Part shown: piece after piece, positions 16,956 to 26,216 of the stretch
Layout of the letters: the number at the start of each line of letters is the position of its first letter
How positions within the stretch are numbered: position 1 is the stretch's first letter
Source: Ensifer adhaerens
GTDB lineage: Bacteria > Pseudomonadota > Alphaproteobacteria > Rhizobiales > Rhizobiaceae
Direction of reading: 5' to 3'
DNA length: 64,000 nt
NCBI RefSeq assembly: GCF_020035535.1
Contig: NZ_CP083351.1
Span: forward strand, 186,001 to 250,000
Notes under the pieces: generated by a model
Told to the model about the DNA's origin: nothing
Databases searched by the model: none
Seen by the model: the letters and a program-made list of their open reading frames with translations, nothing else
Translations under genes and position numbers: made by a program

Positions 16956-17274
16956 TTACAGCCAGTTTTCGTGCCGAGCACCTTGGAGTGTTCCTAGGTT
17001 TCCTTTGGACCGAAATAATCGCACAATGTATCGTCGGGAATTCTTAAGGCAGAGCGCGCCGACGAGCCGCGGATCTTTGCCGTCGATAGTTCGAAGGGCT
17101 TGAAGTTCAGCGAGAAAGGCAGTTGCAACCTCGGTCATGAGATGCGACCACGGGAGCGACGTCCAGGCCATGCGCTGCTCTGTTCATCGTGTGAAGCGCG
17201 CCTCGAAATTGGTCTGCGGTTTTCGGCGCGAACCCGAGGCGTTCGACCTCTCTGCGGAACTTTACTAGCGACAT
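16956..17274 (-). pseudogene. Decayed conserved hypothetical gene
   Basis: From ATG 17274 one frame reads MSLVKFRREVERLGFAPKTA, then DQFRGALHTMNRAAHGLDV. After about 17160 the sense continues in another frame (HLMTEVATAFLAELQALRTI) to a stop at 16956. Both parts look coding, so a frameshift near 17150 is likely. The start overlaps the stop of the DUF1016 fragment, as in an operon. Family not recognised. Confidence 0.5.
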
Positions 17275-17480
17275 TGACGGAATTCCCGTGCAAGCTCTGC
17301 TTCGGTCGGTAGCTCCCTTCGCAATGGTGGGGAAGGGCGGCGGATAGCCGATATTCCGCAGCAGCGCCCATCGGCTTTGTCGAATCTCGAAGTGCGTACT
17401 CGACGATTACCTCGTTCTTGCCCTCGCACAGCATGATCCTGATGCTCCGAGCATCGGACTTGCGCCAAGTCTGACTGCGG
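17265..17480 (-). pseudogene. DUF1016 (YhcG-type PDDEXK nuclease) C-terminal fragment
   Basis: The minus strand carries RIMLCEGKNEVIVEYALRD and then KPMGAAAEYRLSAALP, the conserved C-terminal nuclease end of DUF1016 proteins. The expected ending ELPTEAELAREF follows in a different frame and stops at 17265. The N-terminal two thirds are missing. DUF1016 proteins are linked to mobile and restriction-type loci. This is a decayed remnant. Confidence 0.7.
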
Positions 17481-17603
17481 GGCCAGCAATGTCTGATTCC
17501 TTGCGATCTGATGGATAAGAACGTTCGGTTCCACCCCTGTTCTACCGCTTGGCGTGCCTACCACGGCCTCTCTTCAAGGCGCGCATGTATTTGGGCGTTC
17601 GCT

Positions 17604-18040
17604 TCAGACGCCGCCGTTTTGCAGCCGCTTCCACCACGGCCAGAGATGCCAACACCCGACGAGCATCAGGACGACCACGACTGCCGTTACGTTTGCAACG
17701 GCCGGACTTTCAGTGATCTTACCGATCACCACGTGAATGTCAGCTGCCAAACCCAATGCCAGAAAGGCCGTGGCAGCAATCAGGAAGCGGCTCGCAATGT
17801 GATAGAACGCTGGTATATCGGCGCCGTCATAGACGATACGATGGTACGCTGCGGGCGTCATCAAGAGCATGGTAGCAACCGCGACCGAACTCAGCGCCAC
17901 ACAATGAACCGCTTTCGCCAGAACGCCGAGCTCGGCGAATCCCTTCGTCAGCACGATTTGCAAGTTGGAAGCCCAGTAACGCCTGGGCACCTGGCAGGAC
18001 CACGCGGGCTTCCGTCAGGACGTAGTCGATCTTGCAGCAG
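17604..18040 (-). pseudogene. DUF6328-like membrane domain, frameshifted
   Basis: The N-terminal part DYVLTEARVVLPGAQALLGFQ lies at about 18020-17955 (quoted here within the limit as TEARVVLPGAQALLGFQL) in one frame. The rest, IVLTKGFAELGVLAKAVHC, LLMTPAAYHRIVYDG and FLIAATAFLALGLAADIHVV, is in another frame down to 17604. The shift lies near 17950. It matches the preceding DUF6328 domain segment by segment, so it is a tandem second domain or paralogue that has been broken. Confidence 0.6.
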
Positions 18041-18506
18041 TCGGTGTTTTTTCATTGGAAGTGGCCATTCTCGTATCCCTGTAGTTGTCGCTTATCAGCG
18101 TGGGTCCGTACCAAAGCCCAAGTGCCACGGCCCCACTAAAGGCTCCGGCGACGCCTCCGATCAACCAGCCAAGAGCGCGACCGATAGCAATGCTGAGGTC
18201 CAAGCCAAGTGCGAGCGAAAACGGAGCTAGCGTCAGAAAAGAAATCCGCGTCACAAAAGCGATGAAACGCTGCGTCGCTTCACCCCTTTCGACAATCCGA
18301 TGACGCGCACTCGGTGTGATCAGAAGCGCGATGATTAGGACCATGATGCAGAGAACAATCGCTTCGATCCATTTCTCGAAGACGCTCAGATCTGAAAACG
18401 CATCTTGAAACGGCGCCTGGAGCTGAAATCCGAGCAGGATTTGCGCGCCCAGCATCAGCATGCGCAACTCGTCAAGAGCCGTCTTCGTTTTCTCAGCCAG
18501 AGACAC
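18015..18506 (-). CDS. DUF6328-like four-helix membrane protein
   Basis: About 163 residues from GTG 18506 (a TTG at 18536 is an alternative). KTALDELRMLMLGAQILLGF, then LLITPSARHRIVERGEATQR and FLTLAPFSLALGLDLSIAIG match the DUF6328 layout with three to four membrane helices. The C-terminal tail (NEKTPTAARSTTS) looks like out-of-frame reading, because the second DUF6328 domain begins at the same place in the next frame. The original protein may have been a two-domain fusion. Function unknown. Confidence 0.6.
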   Translation of the reverse strand: MSLAEKTKTALDELRMLMLGAQILLGFQLQAPFQDAFSDLSVFEKWIEAIVLCIMVLIIALLITPSARHRIVERGEATQRFIAFVTRISFLTLAPFSLALGLDLSIAIGRALGWLIGGVAGAFSGAVALGLWYGPTLISDNYRDTRMATSNEKTPTAARSTTS

Positions 18507-18649
18507 CCGCTCGACCTTTCTTTCAGACGAAAGCAACGGCTGCGCGGCCGTCGAGTTCGATCATCCTGAATAACCGTCGCCCTTGGCGAAAGTTCCTGTT
18601 GACCAGCGTCGTCAGCAACGAGCGTCGACTTCCCGCGTCGAGCACGACC

Positions 18650-18860
18650 GCTTCACGGCTATTGCGGGCGAAACGCGAGACCTCGCGCGGCCACGGCGCC
18701 GACCGTTCCAAGGGAGACTTCCGCCACCGTCCGGTCAAATCCAGAGCGGGTCACGCCGCCGGCGGCAGAACGACCGAGACCTCGTCCAGACGCAACGCCT
18801 TTGACGTGATCCCGAGCAACTTCGCCGCACTGCCGATTAAGCCACGGTTCAAACCCCGTC
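18650..18860 (-). pseudogene. Serine recombinase N-terminal (catalytic domain) remnant
   Basis: In three frames the minus strand gives GSAAKLLGITSKALRLDE, then GRSAAGGVTRSGFDRTVAEV, then VGAVAAREVSRFARNSRE. Together these match the catalytic-domain core of large recombinase-family proteins (DLGRSA..., GAVAAREVSRFARNSR). Frame changes and loss of the remainder make it non-functional. It lies downstream of the C-terminal fragment on the same strand, so the order is permuted. Confidence 0.6.
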
Positions 18861-18863
18861 GTC

Positions 18864-19040
18864 TCAGCGCAGTGCCCCGCTCCCGAGCCCAGCGACAACG
18901 TCATTGGCAATAAGCACGAGCTGTCGCACAGCATCGACAATGTCTTCAGGCGTCGCGTTTCTGTGGCTGCAGTGCCGCTTCGGCAGGCGCAGTTCGGTGT
19001 GGACGCCACCAACCCAATGAACGACGAGGACGATCTCAGA
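18864..19040 (-). pseudogene. Serine recombinase C-terminal remnant
   Basis: A single open stretch reads SEIVLVVHWVGGVHTELRLP, then ATPEDIVDAVRQLVLIANDV and stops at 18864. VHWVGGVHTELRLP with a following EDIVDAVR is characteristic of the C-terminal region of rhizobial site-specific recombinases. There is no start codon. It is adjacent to the DDE transposase remnant, so the block is a former mobile element. Confidence 0.65.
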
Positions 19041-19082
19041 GGTTGGAACCGCGCGGGCTTGCCGGAGGCCATTTGGTTTGAG

Positions 19083-19850
19083 TTATGCGGCCATGGCCGG
19101 TTCGTCCAGCATGGCGTAGTAGCGTTCTTCTGCTCGCCTCAGGCTTAATCGTTCTTTCGATAGGCGCGCGAACGCGTCACCTCCAATCCCGCTTCGACAC
19201 CAGCAGACAACCAGTTCGTTCATGAGGGCGCTGTCATTGTCGAAGTCGACGCCAAGCAGCGGAAATGGAAACTGCGAGCGGGCTTGCTTGATCGCAGCGA
19301 TCACGAGGCCGCTTTCGCGCGTACGCACTGGCACGCACTCGGTCCAGCCCATAGCGATATCGGTCAGCACCATCGTCTGCGCGAAGCTGCCGGACGAAAA
19401 GGTACCCGAATGGGCCACGAAATTGACCTCGACATGGCCGGGCAACGGATCGTTCCAGTCCCCGAAGGTGCGACCGCACCGACCGGCGTACCGAGGGGAC
19501 CCATTTCGGCACGCCGACACTGGCCGCTGCGAGCCACCACACGGACTCTGACAGCAACCGATCCATCGTCGCTGCACTGACCATCGGCAGTTTATCGCGA
19601 AGGCCGTCGTTCAGCTCGAGCCGGCCATGACGCTCAAGGGCTGGCAGTAAAAACGGAATCAGCGGTTTCAGGCGTCTCGAGCAAAGACGATCGGATGCTT
19701 CCCATTGAACCACCAGCGCTTCCCTGACATCGGGAGTGTAGTGGACAACATGCTGCCGAGCGGAAGGCGGCTCGGCCCCACGATAGCGGAGCACTCTGAT
19801 TGCATGTTTACGGGGATATCCGGTAACAGCGACGAACTCATCTAGGATCC
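19083..19850 (-). pseudogene. DDE integrase-type transposase remnant
   Basis: The N-terminal frame (about 19850-19560) reads ILDEFVAVTGYPRKHAIRVL, FLLPALERHGRLEL and PMVSAATMDRLLSE. After a shift the catalytic part follows in a second frame: GHVEVNFVAHSGT, TMVLTDIAMGWTECVPVRTR and LLGVDFDNDSALMNELVV. A third frame holds LEVTRSRAYRKND before a stop. At least two frameshifts and a missing C-terminus make it inactive. No terminal inverted repeats were identified. Confidence 0.75.
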
Positions 19851-20225
19851 CTTGCCTGTCCGCCCGACAGCTCGATCGATATCGCTCGATGGCGCCTCAA
19901 CTCGTTCCGTCCGTATCGCTATGCTGATCCGCAGTGCCATCCATTCCGAGCTGGGACAGCGAACCATGACCATCCCATCGGAAACATCAACACTATCGGT
20001 AACATTTTGCTTGAGGCAATCCGGGCTTAATAGTTGGCTGTGCGGATGCGAGCGACGGTTCCGAGGCGTCATCCGAATGCGACTTCCAGGGAACCGTTGC
20101 CGCGACCGAAGGTTGGAAGGAGCGTTTAGGAAAGGGGCGAACATTGGGGCCCAAATGTTCCTTGCCGGCAATATCGAGCCGGTTATGAGCCCTATCGTGC
20201 TGACCGGCTCGCTGAGGATCGGGCG
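19851..20225. other. Intergenic region, nothing recognised
   Basis: Lies between the transposase remnant and the di-heme cytochrome gene. No coding pattern, operator or FNR-type palindrome was noticed. It should contain the cytochrome promoter. Confidence 0.4.
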
Positions 20226-21131
20226 ATGCGCTTGAAATCCGTAATTCTTATCGGTGTTGGCACGTGTGGAGTGGCCGGCATCCTCTGGTTTTTTTCTGTA
20301 CCATCACCGCCATTTGCCAGCGATGATCGGAGATTTGACGGTTCTGGAAGCGTCGCGAAGGGCCGGATCGTATTCGCAGCCGGCGATTGCGCCTCTTGTC
20401 ACTCCACTCCGGGGCAATCCGACCGGCTTAAGTTGGGAGGCGGTATGGCGCTGGCGTCACCTTTTGGCACCTTTCGCCCGCCAAACATTTCACCAGACCC
20501 GGTAGACGGCATCGGTGCCTGGAGCGCCGTCGATCTCGCAAACGCCCTGATTGGGGGCGTTTCGCCGCGGCACACGCATTACTATCCAGCCCTTCCCTAT
20601 ACTAGTTTTAATAGCATGACGATCGCGGACCTTAACGACCTCTACGCCTATCTTCGCACGCTGCGGAAGGTCACCGGCCGGGCACCGCAACATGATCCGG
20701 CAATTCTATCCGCCGCACGGCGACTGGTTGGCTTCTGGAAACTGCTGTTCTTGCGCGACGATCGATGGAAGCGAAATGGCGATGTTGTCCATGACCGCGG
20801 GGCCTATCTCGTCGAAAGCGTCGCGCACTGTGCCGAGTGTCATTCGACCAGAAACGTCTTCGGTGCAATTCGCCCAGAAACCCGGTTTGCGGGCGGCATC
20901 GACCCGCAGGGGACGGGTTTCGTTCCGAACATCACCCAGGAAAGGTTAAGCGGTTGGTCGGAAAATGATCTCGTCGAAATGCTGAAAACCGGGAAGACCC
21001 CCGATCACGGCCAGGTCGGTTCGTCTATGGTGGACGTCGTGACGAATACCGCCATGCTGTCACAGAGTGACCGCGTCGCCATCGCACGCTACATTAAGAC
21101 GCTTCCGCCCGTTCCTACTCCACACCCCTGA
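20226..21131 (+). CDS. Di-heme c-type cytochrome
   Basis: 301 residues with an N-terminal membrane anchor or signal (VILIGVGTCGVAGILWFF). Two heme-binding motifs are present: C55-ASCH and C202-AECH. PFGTFRPPNISPD and FVPNITQERLSGWSENDLV are the post-heme segments seen in cytochrome subunits of alcohol, aldehyde and gluconate dehydrogenases. It would pass electrons in the periplasm. It is convergent with the cox operon, ending 12 bases from it, and may serve as donor to that oxidase. Confidence 0.85.
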   Translation: MRLKSVILIGVGTCGVAGILWFFSVPSPPFASDDRRFDGSGSVAKGRIVFAAGDCASCHSTPGQSDRLKLGGGMALASPFGTFRPPNISPDPVDGIGAWSAVDLANALIGGVSPRHTHYYPALPYTSFNSMTIADLNDLYAYLRTLRKVTGRAPQHDPAILSAARRLVGFWKLLFLRDDRWKRNGDVVHDRGAYLVESVAHCAECHSTRNVFGAIRPETRFAGGIDPQGTGFVPNITQERLSGWSENDLVEMLKTGKTPDHGQVGSSMVDVVTNTAMLSQSDRVAIARYIKTLPPVPTPHP

Positions 21132-21143
21132 CCTTCGCCGATA

Positions 21144-21554
21144 TCAACGCGCGTAAAGATAAGCGGCAAGATCCCGCGCTTCCTTCTCAGAGACTCCCGT
21201 AGGCGGCATCGCCGAGTTCGGCGAGAAGCGCTGCGGTGACACGACCCACGCGGTGAGATTGTCGGAGCTGTTTTCCAGCACCCCGGCGATGTATAGCCGC
21301 TGGGAGAGCTCGGAGAGCGGAGGCCCAACCTGCCCGTCAGCCCCGGGCACGCCCGGGATGGCATGGCAACCCGCGCAACCATACCGGCGAAAAATCTCCG
21401 GTGCACGGGAAGGATCGCCGCCGGACAGCGTCTCGGCTGTGTTAACCTTGAGCCGGTGATGGCGCAACTCAGTGGTTGAAACCAATGCGGCAAGGCTGAC
21501 GACCATAGTCAAAACCAGCCAGACGGCGCCATGCGAAAGCGGAACCTTAGACAT
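21144..21554 (-). CDS. Membrane-anchored mono-heme cytochrome c
   Basis: 136 residues: an N-terminal hydrophobic anchor (VWLVLTMVVSLAALVS), then the heme site C60-AGCH with IPGVPGADGQVGPPLSEL, and an axial Met in NSAMPPTG. The layout matches cytochromes encoded with caa3-type oxidases. It overlaps the end of the ctaG gene by 8 bases and is the last cistron of the leftward respiratory operon. Confidence 0.85.
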   Translation of the reverse strand: MSKVPLSHGAVWLVLTMVVSLAALVSTTELRHHRLKVNTAETLSGGDPSRAPEIFRRYGCAGCHAIPGVPGADGQVGPPLSELSQRLYIAGVLENSSDNLTAWVVSPQRFSPNSAMPPTGVSEKEARDLAAYLYAR

Positions 21555-22422
21555 TTTGCTCCCCTATTCGACCCGACCGGTAGATCCACAAAGCAAACAT
21601 CGTCAGACAGGCGGCAGCGTAAACCGTTCCAGCCGGAACCCACATGATCATTCCAGCCAGTTGTTGGTCCTGTAGCGGTGTCAGGCCCCAGGAGAGCGTC
21701 GTGTTTGTTTGAGCAAAGTAAACCGCGCGGGGCGCCAATGCCATAAGCGCCCCAAGGATGTTGGTATGCATCATCGTGACGAAGAGATGCCAGCCTGCCA
21801 CTCCGTGGCCGCTTTTCCAGACGAGGGCCCACCAGAACAGGATTGCCGTGGCAAAGAAACTGATGTGCTGAAGCCGATGAATGTGAGGACTGAGAAAGGC
21901 GGCGTCGAAAAGCGTTGGCACATGCCAGGCCCAAATCGCGATCCCGTGGAGGATAGTTGCGTTGGTCGTGCGCGTAGACCATTCCCACGCCTTCGACATG
22001 GCAGGAGAGTGTATGGCTCTGCCAGCGAGATGACGCGTCCGCCTCGGCAATGCCCACAGGAGGAACCCCATTGGCCGGGCGATAACCATCAACGGCGCCG
22101 AGACCACCATAACGATCTCGTGCTCGATCATATGAAACGCGAAGAGATGTTCACCGAGCCAGTGAAGGGGGGAGAGGAGCGCACCCGCCAAGCTCAGCAC
22201 CCCTGCATAGAATAAGAGAATTCGCTGGGCGATCGGGCCCACGCGCCGCGCTCGACGCCAGACTTTGATGAGACCCAAACCGTATAACAAGCTGATTATC
22301 GCGAGCGGAAGCGAGATCCATGGATCGAAAGTCCATTGAGGTCCCGAATGAGCCTCGCCACCATGGGCGATCGCAGGGGACGCCGTCATGAGAATGGTAA
22401 AGAGCCCGATCAGCGCTGACAT
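21547..22422 (-). CDS. ctaG: CtaG-type cytochrome c oxidase assembly protein (caa3 class)
   Basis: 291 residues with about seven membrane helices and a signal-like start. MIEHEIVMVVSAPLMVIARP, ILHGIAIWAWHVPTLFDAAF and LQHISFFATAILFWWALVW are the caa3_CtaG family pattern, with the conserved His of HMIEHE and QHISFF. It helps build the copper centre of heme-copper oxidases. It overlaps the preceding small subunit gene by 13 bases, consistent with translational coupling. Confidence 0.85.
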   Translation of the reverse strand: MSALIGLFTILMTASPAIAHGGEAHSGPQWTFDPWISLPLAIISLLYGLGLIKVWRRARRVGPIAQRILLFYAGVLSLAGALLSPLHWLGEHLFAFHMIEHEIVMVVSAPLMVIARPMGFLLWALPRRTRHLAGRAIHSPAMSKAWEWSTRTTNATILHGIAIWAWHVPTLFDAAFLSPHIHRLQHISFFATAILFWWALVWKSGHGVAGWHLFVTMMHTNILGALMALAPRAVYFAQTNTTLSWGLTPLQDQQLAGMIMWVPAGTVYAAACLTMFALWIYRSGRIGEQNV

Positions 22423-22718
22423 GGTTCCAGCAGCAGCGACGCTGCTCCCTGCAACGACAGAGCGAACACAAAAGCCAGTCCGAGCAGGTGGCCGCCATTA
22501 AGGATGAACCGCTCGGTGCCCAGTGTCGGTTGCGAGGCCGATCGGGAGGCCGCGATAGCGGCAAGCGATATGATCAGCAAAAGTCCGCATGAGATCGCCG
22601 ACCAGGAGATGCCCTGTCGACAGTCGACAACGGGTGTGATTTGTCCAAGCTGTGTCGCCGCTGCCCAGGCGATGGGAGGGAGGATAAGTCCAGCATGGCG
22701 TAGCGAACGTGCAGTCAT
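22410..22718 (-). CDS. coxP: Small membrane subunit of the alternative oxidase (CoxP-like)
   Basis: 102 residues from ATG 22718, which overlaps the coxO stop by four bases. Three hydrophobic segments (AGLILPPIAWAAATQL, WSAISCGLLLIISLAAIAA, LLGLAFVFALSLQGAASLLL). Position after the subunit III gene matches coxP of the Bradyrhizobium coxMNOP cluster. The sequence itself is too plain to assign on motif alone, so the symbol rests on gene order. Confidence 0.6.
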   Translation of the reverse strand: MTARSLRHAGLILPPIAWAAATQLGQITPVVDCRQGISWSAISCGLLLIISLAAIAASRSASQPTLGTERFILNGGHLLGLAFVFALSLQGAASLLLEPCQR

Positions 22719-23317
22719 AGGCGCGGTACCCAGTAAAGGCACAGGAATAACGGTAACCACGTCGCGACAACGAAGTTCCAATACATCGCATTATCGGAGA
22801 CATCTCCGAAACGGCGAGGATTTTTGCCATGACGTGAAAACATCAGGCAGGTTAAAACCAATGTGTCAACGAGGTCGGTAAGAATATGCGTCGTGTGTAG
22901 GCCGAGCATCACCCATACGATCGACCCATAGGCGTTCCGATCCCATGCGATCTGCATAGCCGAAAACTCAAAAATGCGCAGTGCCAAGGGAACCACGCCC
23001 ATTACGACCATGACGATCAGCCCGATGCGTACTCTTTGAAGGTCTTGTGTCCGCGCCCATCGAGCGATGAGGATATTTGGTAAGAGACTTAAAAGAAGGA
23101 CAGCCGTAAGCAGAGTTCCAGGAAGGAGATCGGGCGGCGGCGCGTTGAGTGGCCAGCGCGGCGCCAGGGCCATGAGATACAGGTAAACTGCGACCGTGAG
23201 GGCAAAGCCGGTGCCCTCGATCAGCATGAAAGCGAGCGTCCCCCACCAAGTCGGGCTCGCGGTGCCAAACCCGTGTGCCGGCAATGTCGTCAAGTCCTGG
23301 GCGACGTAGGTTTTCAT
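22715..23317 (-). CDS. coxO: Cytochrome c oxidase subunit III (CoxO-like)
   Basis: 200 residues from ATG 23317 (ATGA overlap with subunit I). Several membrane helices, with WWGTLAFMLIEGTGFALTVA, YGSIVWVMLGLHTTHILTDL and YWNFVVATWLPLFLCLYW. The ExxxF and HxxH patterns fit subunit III of heme-copper oxidases of the five-helix kind. It forms part of the membrane oxidase complex with CoxM and CoxN. Confidence 0.85.
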   Translation of the reverse strand: MKTYVAQDLTTLPAHGFGTASPTWWGTLAFMLIEGTGFALTVAVYLYLMALAPRWPLNAPPPDLLPGTLLTAVLLLSLLPNILIARWARTQDLQRVRIGLIVMVVMGVVPLALRIFEFSAMQIAWDRNAYGSIVWVMLGLHTTHILTDLVDTLVLTCLMFSRHGKNPRRFGDVSDNAMYWNFVVATWLPLFLCLYWVPRL

Positions 23318-25227
23318 GCATCGTCCTCCGGCGTGCCTTTCGGCCAGAACCAACCCGTAAGAGCAATTGCGACCGGGATCGAGCCCCAAACAACCGCCCA
23401 TGGCGTGAATATTGACCAGATCAGCAGTATCGACGTCGCGACAGCCGACCAGAGCGGCCAGATGGAAGCGGTGGGCGACGACTCGCGAGCCTCCGGACGA
23501 GCCTCTATGACAGTGCTGACGATTAGCTCGCGACGGTGAACACTGAGACCACAGGCAACATCAAGCACATGGGGATTATCCATCAAAGGCTGGAGGCTTT
23601 TGACAACCGGCAAACGACTGAAATTGTAAGCGGGTGGCGGTGACGATGTCGCCCACTCGAGTGTTGTGGCACCCCAGGGATTTGCCGAGGCGGTACGACC
23701 GGATCTGACGCTGCGCAGTGCGTCCATAAAAAACAAGAGGAATCCGACGGCAAGGAGGAGGGCACTTAAGCTGACAAACAGGTTTAATCCGGCCCACGGC
23801 ATTTCGGGCTGATATGTATAAATTCGTCTTGGCATGCCTTGAAGTCCGAGGATGTGCATGGGGAAGAAGGTCAGGTTAAAGCCTATAAAAATCAGCCCGA
23901 AGACCCAGCGACCCAGCGTCTCGCTCATCATCCGACCCGTTATCTTCGGGAACCAGTAATAGATGGCGCCCAGCAAGGGGAATACGGCGCCTCCAACAAG
24001 GACGTAGTGGAAATGGGCCACGACGAAATACGTATCATGGACCTGCGTATCCAACGGCACTGACGCCACCATTACGCCGGTGAGGCCACCCACAACGAAG
24101 GTGACGATGAAGCCGGTCACGAACAGAAATGGCGTCTTGAATACTGGTTTGCCAGCCCAAATGGTTGCGATCCAGCAAAAGACCTGAAGGCCCGCAGGCA
24201 CCGCAATTGCCATGCTCGAAGCCGTGAAAAAACTCTCGCCCACACGCGGCAGACCCGCGACGAACATGTGGTGGACCCAGAGGCCGAAGGAAAGGATTCC
24301 GGTAGCGACGAGCGCCACGACCATCGCGAGATATCCGAATACAGGACGGCCGGTAAACGTCGCAACGATCGTCGATACCATTCCGACAGCCGGCAGGAAA
24401 ATGATGTACACTTCCGGATGGCCGAAGAACCAGAACAAGTGCTGCCATAAAAGCACGTCACCGCCTTCGGCGGGATTGAAAAAGTGCGTACCGACGAGGC
24501 GATCCAGGATTAGGCTCGAGCTTGCGATCATGATTGCCGGCATTGCCAGGATGACGAGAAACGAAGTCACCAGCATCGACCAGACAAACAGGGGGATTCG
24601 GTCGAGCGTCATTCCAGGCGCGCGTTGTTTGAACACCGTCACGACGATTTCAACCGAGACCGCAAGCGCGGACAATTCGGTAAAGGTAATCATCTGAGCC
24701 CAGATGTCGGCTCGCTTTCCCGCCCCATATTCTGGCCCTGAAAGAGGCACATAGGCAAACCAGCCGACGTCAGGACCTGCGTCGATTGCAAAGGCCACCC
24801 AAAGCAACAATCCTCCCGCAAGATAGACCCAATAGGAAAACGCATTGAGACGCGGGAACGCGATATTGCGCGTGCCGACCATGAGGGGAACGAGATAAAC
24901 GGCTATTGCCTCCATCACCGGCACGGCAAACAGAAACATCATGTTGGCGCCGTGCATCGTGAAAATTTGATTGTAACGGTCGGGCCCAATTAACCTGGCT
25001 TCCGGCTGCGCGAGTTGCAGCCGCATGGCGATCGCCAGCACACCGCCCAGAGCAAGGAACACAAATGCGGTCACGATGTAGCGGCGACCGATGATTTTGT
25101 GATCGACCGTTGAAAGAGCGCCCCAAATCCCCGACGCCGTATTCCACGTGGCCGCCAGACGGCGGTTGAGTTCCGCGTCTTCTAGCAGAGTGTCGCGAAG
25201 ATCTGGGTCCTCAGCCGTCGTGGTCAT
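23314..25227 (-). CDS. coxN: Cytochrome c oxidase subunit I (CoxN-like)
   Basis: 637 residues from ATG 25227, in an ATGA overlap with the subunit II gene. Canonical elements are TMHGANMMFLFAVPVMEAIA (heme a ligand His), WFFGHPEVYIIFLPAVGM (CuB His and cross-linked Tyr), GLWVHHMFVAGL (His pair) and VVAHFHYVLVGGAVF (heme ligands). The HPEVY motif marks an A-type proton-pumping oxidase. A C-terminal extension adds two membrane helices (WPLWSAVATSILLIWSIF). The order M-N-O-P agrees with the rhizobial alternative oxidase. Confidence 0.93.
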   Translation of the reverse strand: MTTTAEDPDLRDTLLEDAELNRRLAATWNTASGIWGALSTVDHKIIGRRYIVTAFVFLALGGVLAIAMRLQLAQPEARLIGPDRYNQIFTMHGANMMFLFAVPVMEAIAVYLVPLMVGTRNIAFPRLNAFSYWVYLAGGLLLWVAFAIDAGPDVGWFAYVPLSGPEYGAGKRADIWAQMITFTELSALAVSVEIVVTVFKQRAPGMTLDRIPLFVWSMLVTSFLVILAMPAIMIASSSLILDRLVGTHFFNPAEGGDVLLWQHLFWFFGHPEVYIIFLPAVGMVSTIVATFTGRPVFGYLAMVVALVATGILSFGLWVHHMFVAGLPRVGESFFTASSMAIAVPAGLQVFCWIATIWAGKPVFKTPFLFVTGFIVTFVVGGLTGVMVASVPLDTQVHDTYFVVAHFHYVLVGGAVFPLLGAIYYWFPKITGRMMSETLGRWVFGLIFIGFNLTFFPMHILGLQGMPRRIYTYQPEMPWAGLNLFVSLSALLLAVGFLLFFMDALRSVRSGRTASANPWGATTLEWATSSPPPAYNFSRLPVVKSLQPLMDNPHVLDVACGLSVHRRELIVSTVIEARPEARESSPTASIWPLWSAVATSILLIWSIFTPWAVVWGSIPVAIALTGWFWPKGTPEDDA

Positions 25228-26216
25228 TTGAGGCTTTCCATGTAAGCAGAGATGTTCCGCAGTTCCACACTGCTCAACGGTACGACCGGCATGTTGTTGC
25301 CGGGCTTCAGGGTTTGTGGATCGGCAATCCAAGCCGCGAGCGATCCGCGCGTCGTTTCAAGCAGGCCGGTCGCAATCGTTGCCCGGTCTGCCACGTGTGT
25401 GAGGTCCGGACCGGTCTTACCTTTGGCCGGCGTGCCTCTGACCGTATGACAGGCGGCGCACGGTTTGGCCAGGAACGTGACCTTGCCCGCCACAGCATCT
25501 GGCTCCTCGGATGACACACCATCGCTTCGCTGCGCTGCTGCCCACTGCTCGAACTCGCCAGGGCTTTCGGCAATGACGGCGATGGCCATATGGCTGTGTT
25601 GGAGCCCACAAAATTCCGCGCACTGCCCTCGGTAGATGCCCGGCCGCTCAGCACGTAGGAGGAGAGCGTTCGATCGTCCTGGTATCATATCCTGCTTTCC
25701 AGCAAGGCTCGGTACCCAGAATGAATGAATGACATCCGAGGCTTCAAGCACGATGCGGACATCCTGTCCGACCGGAATGTGGATTTCATTTGCTGTTTCA
25801 AAGCTGCGGGAAGGATCCGGGTCAGTATAAACGACCTGCCACCACCATTGCTTTCCTCTGACCATAATAGTGAGGCCGGCGGCATCCGGGCTACCAATGT
25901 TGCGCGTCGTTAAAAAGCTCCAGATGGTCAGCCCCGAAATGACGATGACGGTCGCTCCCACAGCAAAGGCTACAATCGCCGTCAGCCGTTGATCGGACGG
26001 TCGCCAACCTTGTATCGAGCGGTCGCGCAGGAGCCCCCAGGCAAGCGCTGTCATCACCAGAATCCAGACAACGAAGCACATGGTGATGAAACCGATGATC
26101 AGTTGCTCGAGGTGGATCGCAGGAGCTCCCTGGGCCCCAAGCGCCGACTGATTGGCAGTGCATGCGCGGGTTATCGCAACGGTCGACATAACAATGAGCA
26201 AGCCGGACGATTTCAT
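25224..26216 (-). CDS. coxM: Cytochrome c oxidase subunit II with fused cytochrome c (CoxM-like)
   Basis: 330 residues. A signal or anchor is followed by two membrane helices (about 38-62, 79-100). The cupredoxin domain has the CuA ligands H164, C199, E201, C203, H207 and M210 (CAEFCGLQHSHM). A C-terminal cytochrome c domain has C253-AACH and an axial Met near 309. This is the caa3/coxM architecture that takes electrons directly from cytochrome c. It is coupled to the upstream cytochrome gene and downstream coxN by ATGA overlaps. Confidence 0.92.
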   Translation of the reverse strand: MKSSGLLIVMSTVAITRACTANQSALGAQGAPAIHLEQLIIGFITMCFVVWILVMTALAWGLLRDRSIQGWRPSDQRLTAIVAFAVGATVIVISGLTIWSFLTTRNIGSPDAAGLTIMVRGKQWWWQVVYTDPDPSRSFETANEIHIPVGQDVRIVLEASDVIHSFWVPSLAGKQDMIPGRSNALLLRAERPGIYRGQCAEFCGLQHSHMAIAVIAESPGEFEQWAAAQRSDGVSSEEPDAVAGKVTFLAKPCAACHTVRGTPAKGKTGPDLTHVADRATIATGLLETTRGSLAAWIADPQTLKPGNNMPVVPLSSVELRNISAYMESLK

